Below, in pieces: positions 62,601-64,000 of a stretch of DNA of 64,000 bases. Within the stretch, counting starts at the first letter, position 1. Every line of letters starts with the position of its first letter. A model generated the notes under the pieces. The model made no database searches and had not been told where the DNA came from. It saw nothing but the letters and a program-made list of their open reading frames with translations. Made by a program: the position numbers and the translations under genes. The stretch is taken from assembly GCF_017876435.1 (NCBI RefSeq), contig NZ_JAGIOA010000001.1, positions 744,001 to 808,000 on the forward strand. Reading direction: 5' to 3'. This DNA comes from Microbacterium phyllosphaerae. GTDB lineage: Bacteria > Actinomycetota > Actinomycetes > Actinomycetales > Microbacteriaceae.

Positions 62601-64000
62601 GGATCACCCATTCGGGGCAGCTGATCGCCGCGACCGGTGACGGTGGCGATCGAGAGAGCGTTGCCCGTGAGACGTCCGGCGCGGCCGACCCGCTGCAGGT
62701 ATGAGGCCACGGTTCGCGGCAGACCTGCGAGCATCACGGTCGACAGGTCGCCGATGTCGATGCCCATCTCGAGTGTCGGGGTGGCCACCAACACGTTCGG
62801 TGCGGACGGGTCTTCGTCCGAGGACTTGAAGGCGTTCTCGTACTTCAGTCTCAGATCGTCGTCGAGAAGACCGGTGTGCTCGCGCGCGACGACGCGCCGC
62901 ATCTGCCCCTCGTCGTACAAGCCACGGTAGTAGTTCTGACCTGTCTGAGCCGTGCGCAGCCTGCCGGGGCACCGCGCCGACATACATGGCCCGTCGCGCA
63001 GGGCCGCCACAGCGGAGGGAAGGCCCGTGATCGGGTTCTGGCAGACGTCGCAGACGAGACGGGTGCGGCCGTCGGAGAGCTCGGCGTCGGTCACAGGGGC
63101 GACGATCACGGATGCCGGGGGGATGGCGTAGACGGTGGCGGAGCCGGTCGCGATGTTCGTCGCGTGCAGCAGCCCGTCCTTTGCCAGAGAAGCTAGGAGC
63201 GCGGCAGTGAGCGTCGGCCCTTCGGCCGCCGTGACCGAGAGCGTCTTGCGCGCCCACGTGGCGAACCAGCTCTGCGACGACGACACGACGTCGAGGTGTG
63301 TGCGGTGCCCGTCCGTGCCCGTCGGCGCGTGCGGTCCGACGCGGGGGAATGCAGGTGCCTCGCGTCCGGGTGGGAACGCAGGCATGCCTGAGCCGCGGGG
63401 GCGCCCGCCCCACACGTTCCAGCGACGACCGTCTTCGGCGATGTACTTCGAGAACCACTCATGCTCGACGGCACCGCGCTCGCGCATGCGCTCCATCACG
63501 CCGCGCACCCAGCGCAGCACGATCGCCGGGTCTGCGTTAGCCGCCGACATCCCCTCGAGGGTCTCGGAACCTCCGTCGGCCAACACCTTGCGACCGAGGG
63601 CCTCGAGCTTCGCGTCGGACACGTCGACGCCTGCCGCCAGGCTGCCGGTGAGTTCGAGCGTGCGACCGACGCGGGAGTGAAGTCCGAACTCCATCGCGAC
63701 GTCGAAGAGCAGGCGTCGGTTGATCCGTGTGCGCACCTGGGTCGGTACCTGGCGCAGGGTGTCGCTCGACCAGAACGGCGCGAAGTCCTCGCGCTCCACG
63801 AGCTCTGGAGCCACGAGGCGATACCGGGCGTCGGGGTCGTCGCCTGCCTGCTGCACCATGCGGGTGACGATCTCGTCGAGCGGAGCAGGCTGATCGCCCA
63901 CCGCCTGCCGAATGGCGTTGCGCAGCGCGAACACGTGCGCGCGGCTCTGCACGAACCCGGCCCGGTGCGCGGCATCCTGCACGCTGTCGGTGAAGATGAG
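59639..64000 (-). CDS. Large DEAD/DEAH-type helicase with DUF1998 and PD-(D/E)xK nuclease (5' end beyond window)
   Basis: At least 1453 codons, open at the right edge, where it reads LIFTDSVQDAAHRAGF, a motif of DrmA/DUF1998-type helicases. Visible parts in order: Cys pairs CDVCQNP and CMSARC (about 62960-63060), VATPTLEMGIDIGDLSTVM and YLQRVGRAGRL (helicase motifs V-VI, about 62680-62790), CARCGHGRN and CPRCGAKG, CDTCGKQD, then a DUF1998-type end with PGGTGYLAELAD and CECRGEQRAACHRCLLPY (about 60960-61110). After that comes a nuclease-like segment TKPDFVLE ... YTDGKAFHAS, a PD-(D/E)xK set. DISARM DrmA and DrmB are separate in known systems; here they look fused. It is one base from the UvrD-like gene. 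Confidence 0.86.
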   Translation of the reverse strand, partial: LIFTDSVQDAAHRAGFVQSRAHVFALRNAIRQAVGDQPAPLDEIVTRMVQQAGDDPDARYRLVAPELVEREDFAPFWSSDTLRQVPTQVRTRINRRLLFDVAMEFGLHSRVGRTLELTGSLAAGVDVSDAKLEALGRKVLADGGSETLEGMSAANADPAIVLRWVRGVMERMRERGAVEHEWFSKYIAEDGRRWNVWGGRPRGSGMPAFPPGREAPAFPRVGPHAPTGTDGHRTHLDVVSSSQSWFATWARKTLSVTAAEGPTLTAALLASLAKDGLLHATNIATGSATVYAIPPASVIVAPVTDAELSDGRTRLVCDVCQNPITGLPSAVAALRDGPCMSARCPGRLRTAQTGQNYYRGLYDEGQMRRVVAREHTGLLDDDLRLKYENAFKSSDEDPSAPNVLVATPTLEMGIDIGDLSTVMLAGLPRTVASYLQRVGRAGRLTGNALSIATVTGRGDQLPRMGDPLSVINGAVRPPATYLDAQEIVQRQYIASLLDRRTGAGLLTQTDTHDVLASSERGTLLGDLIDDADGHHEQHVEEFLATLPGITPTTAERLRAFATPVSDDGTSPLADTVRDAVQRWNKQIEALAFRRKEIADAIPDLEAAKDLGLEPDAEENLRTARITHRMLGRQLNELHTDHWVASLERFGLLPNYTLLDDSVTLDAAISWVDPETGSWQEDPVSYQRGASVAIQELAPGAYFYAQGLEIEIDAVDLGPGGEAVQEWAFCARCGHGRNLVAGDGLNICPRCGAKGLNDVAQRLRVVELDAVSAIARRDEASISDRSDERRRTRFTVQVAADLDPAGVARRWFDDETHFGVTYARDLTIRWLNLGRQSAGGEARIIAGREHHAPLFRVCDTCGKQDSQSGGNRPSDHRSWCARRRETREHTIALALSRTLVTQGTFLRLPIGITLGDSLAVPSLAAAMMRGLREVMGGDPDHLRVISTIEPVGDDTTAESLLVHDAVPGGTGYLAELADPDRMFELLSTAWRIVRDCECRGEQRAACHRCLLPYASGNTSVVSRASAEQALAKLLRVGTDGEPHAFEPVEQDPGVVLDESTIEQLFRMRFIERAQKLGGTVKEKPGDWGNKVQVSFPGDARIWKLSPQVSLGFTKPDFVLEQHGGGAEPIAIYTDGKAFHASILHNKLAEDAGKRALARNGGHRVLAVTWADLQDDDALPHDWIDPGFAERIAPMYQLPLVQLDRLHADPLTTLMEWMQDPVGEAKRRDKIARALPMMTRSAGGPAPAVTPVNAASAVMRGATDPASGDSMIWVVDRGALVHATRMGDQGASEFALIIDDRDAAVGAEGFTDAWRLWLHLSNVIGWRHDLSGVEILALSQVVDAGGDAASTGVLGHVDFPLANVSIEWKTLAEVATSAEKILIAALAAAPGIPIPKMGLELGDGIPFSFVWEDERVATAWDLNDDDRESLASLGWTAVEPEADAVLSALANAGRN

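Noticed and set aside
59939..62704. 921-codon plus-strand frame opposite the DUF1998 helicase
   Set aside because: It is an antisense shadow; the minus strand shows zinc-finger and helicase motifs in order.
45546..64000. A complete DISARM or BREX system
   Set aside because: There is no DrmC/PLD, no methylase, no PglZ and no BrxC-like ATPase in the window; only DrmAB-like parts are seen in one fused protein.
45363..64000. A prophage or integrative element
   Set aside because: No integrase, terminase, capsid or tRNA-bound attachment site was recognised; transfer by another route is possible.

Overview
This is high-GC actinobacterial DNA (roughly 70 % G+C by eye). The frequent GGATGC/GCATCC words, GTG and TTG starts, and ATGA/GTGA stop-start overlaps point to Microbacteriaceae, most likely a Microbacterium-like organism. 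That assignment is inferred from style and gene content; there is no rRNA gene to test it. I see no rRNA, tRNA, CRISPR array, integrase or transposase.

Bases 1-34090 are mostly ordinary chromosome with small regulator-plus-target modules. They are: a PadR/DUF1048/ABC unit; a peptidase E plus Dcu-type transporter pair that share a GTGA overlap; a lipase, CorA and SDR/spermidine-synthase-like group; and a GH3 glycosidase divergent from an MFS transporter, with a TetR gene behind it and two matching palindromes in the shared promoter. Next come an MMPL exporter divergent from a TetR gene, purL coupled to a 48-residue membrane protein, a WYL regulator divergent from a PhnB-like gene, and a Ser/Thr kinase. 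A BKACE gene, a MalY lyase, a LacI-regulated sugar ABC importer divergent from an alpha/beta hydrolase, and a second MalY follow.

Bases 34369-45362 hold a secreted lectin/Ig/discoidin protein, followed by a cell-wall-anchored metallophosphoesterase. After these are 6-phosphogluconate dehydrogenase, GNAT and DHFR-like enzymes, another TetR and several small membrane proteins. Two lipoprotein genes here appear frameshifted (42067-42494 and 44292-44671).

Bases 45546-64000 look like an accessory defence island with visibly lower G+C in parts. A 2150-residue HEPN/DUF4011/SF1 helicase/nuclease protein is followed by an unusual uracil-DNA-glycosylase-like protein. After one SDR gene come a protein with a HEPN-type RNEMYH motif, a membrane-anchored GTPase with an unknown partner, and two helicase genes one base apart. 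The upstream helicase combines DEAD/DEAH C-terminal motifs, a DUF1998-type domain and a PD-(D/E)xK-like nuclease, and it runs off the right edge. The downstream one is UvrD-like with an extra N-terminal domain. The two-helicase cassette and the GTPase pair are the best candidates for undescribed systems.

Other recurrent features are long hairpin repeats (13545, 18191, 24584, and a fourth of different sequence at 22373), a dispersed GAGCGGAGCGAGAC repeat, and many starts of the leaderless type (TANNNT, then six or seven bases, then the start codon).
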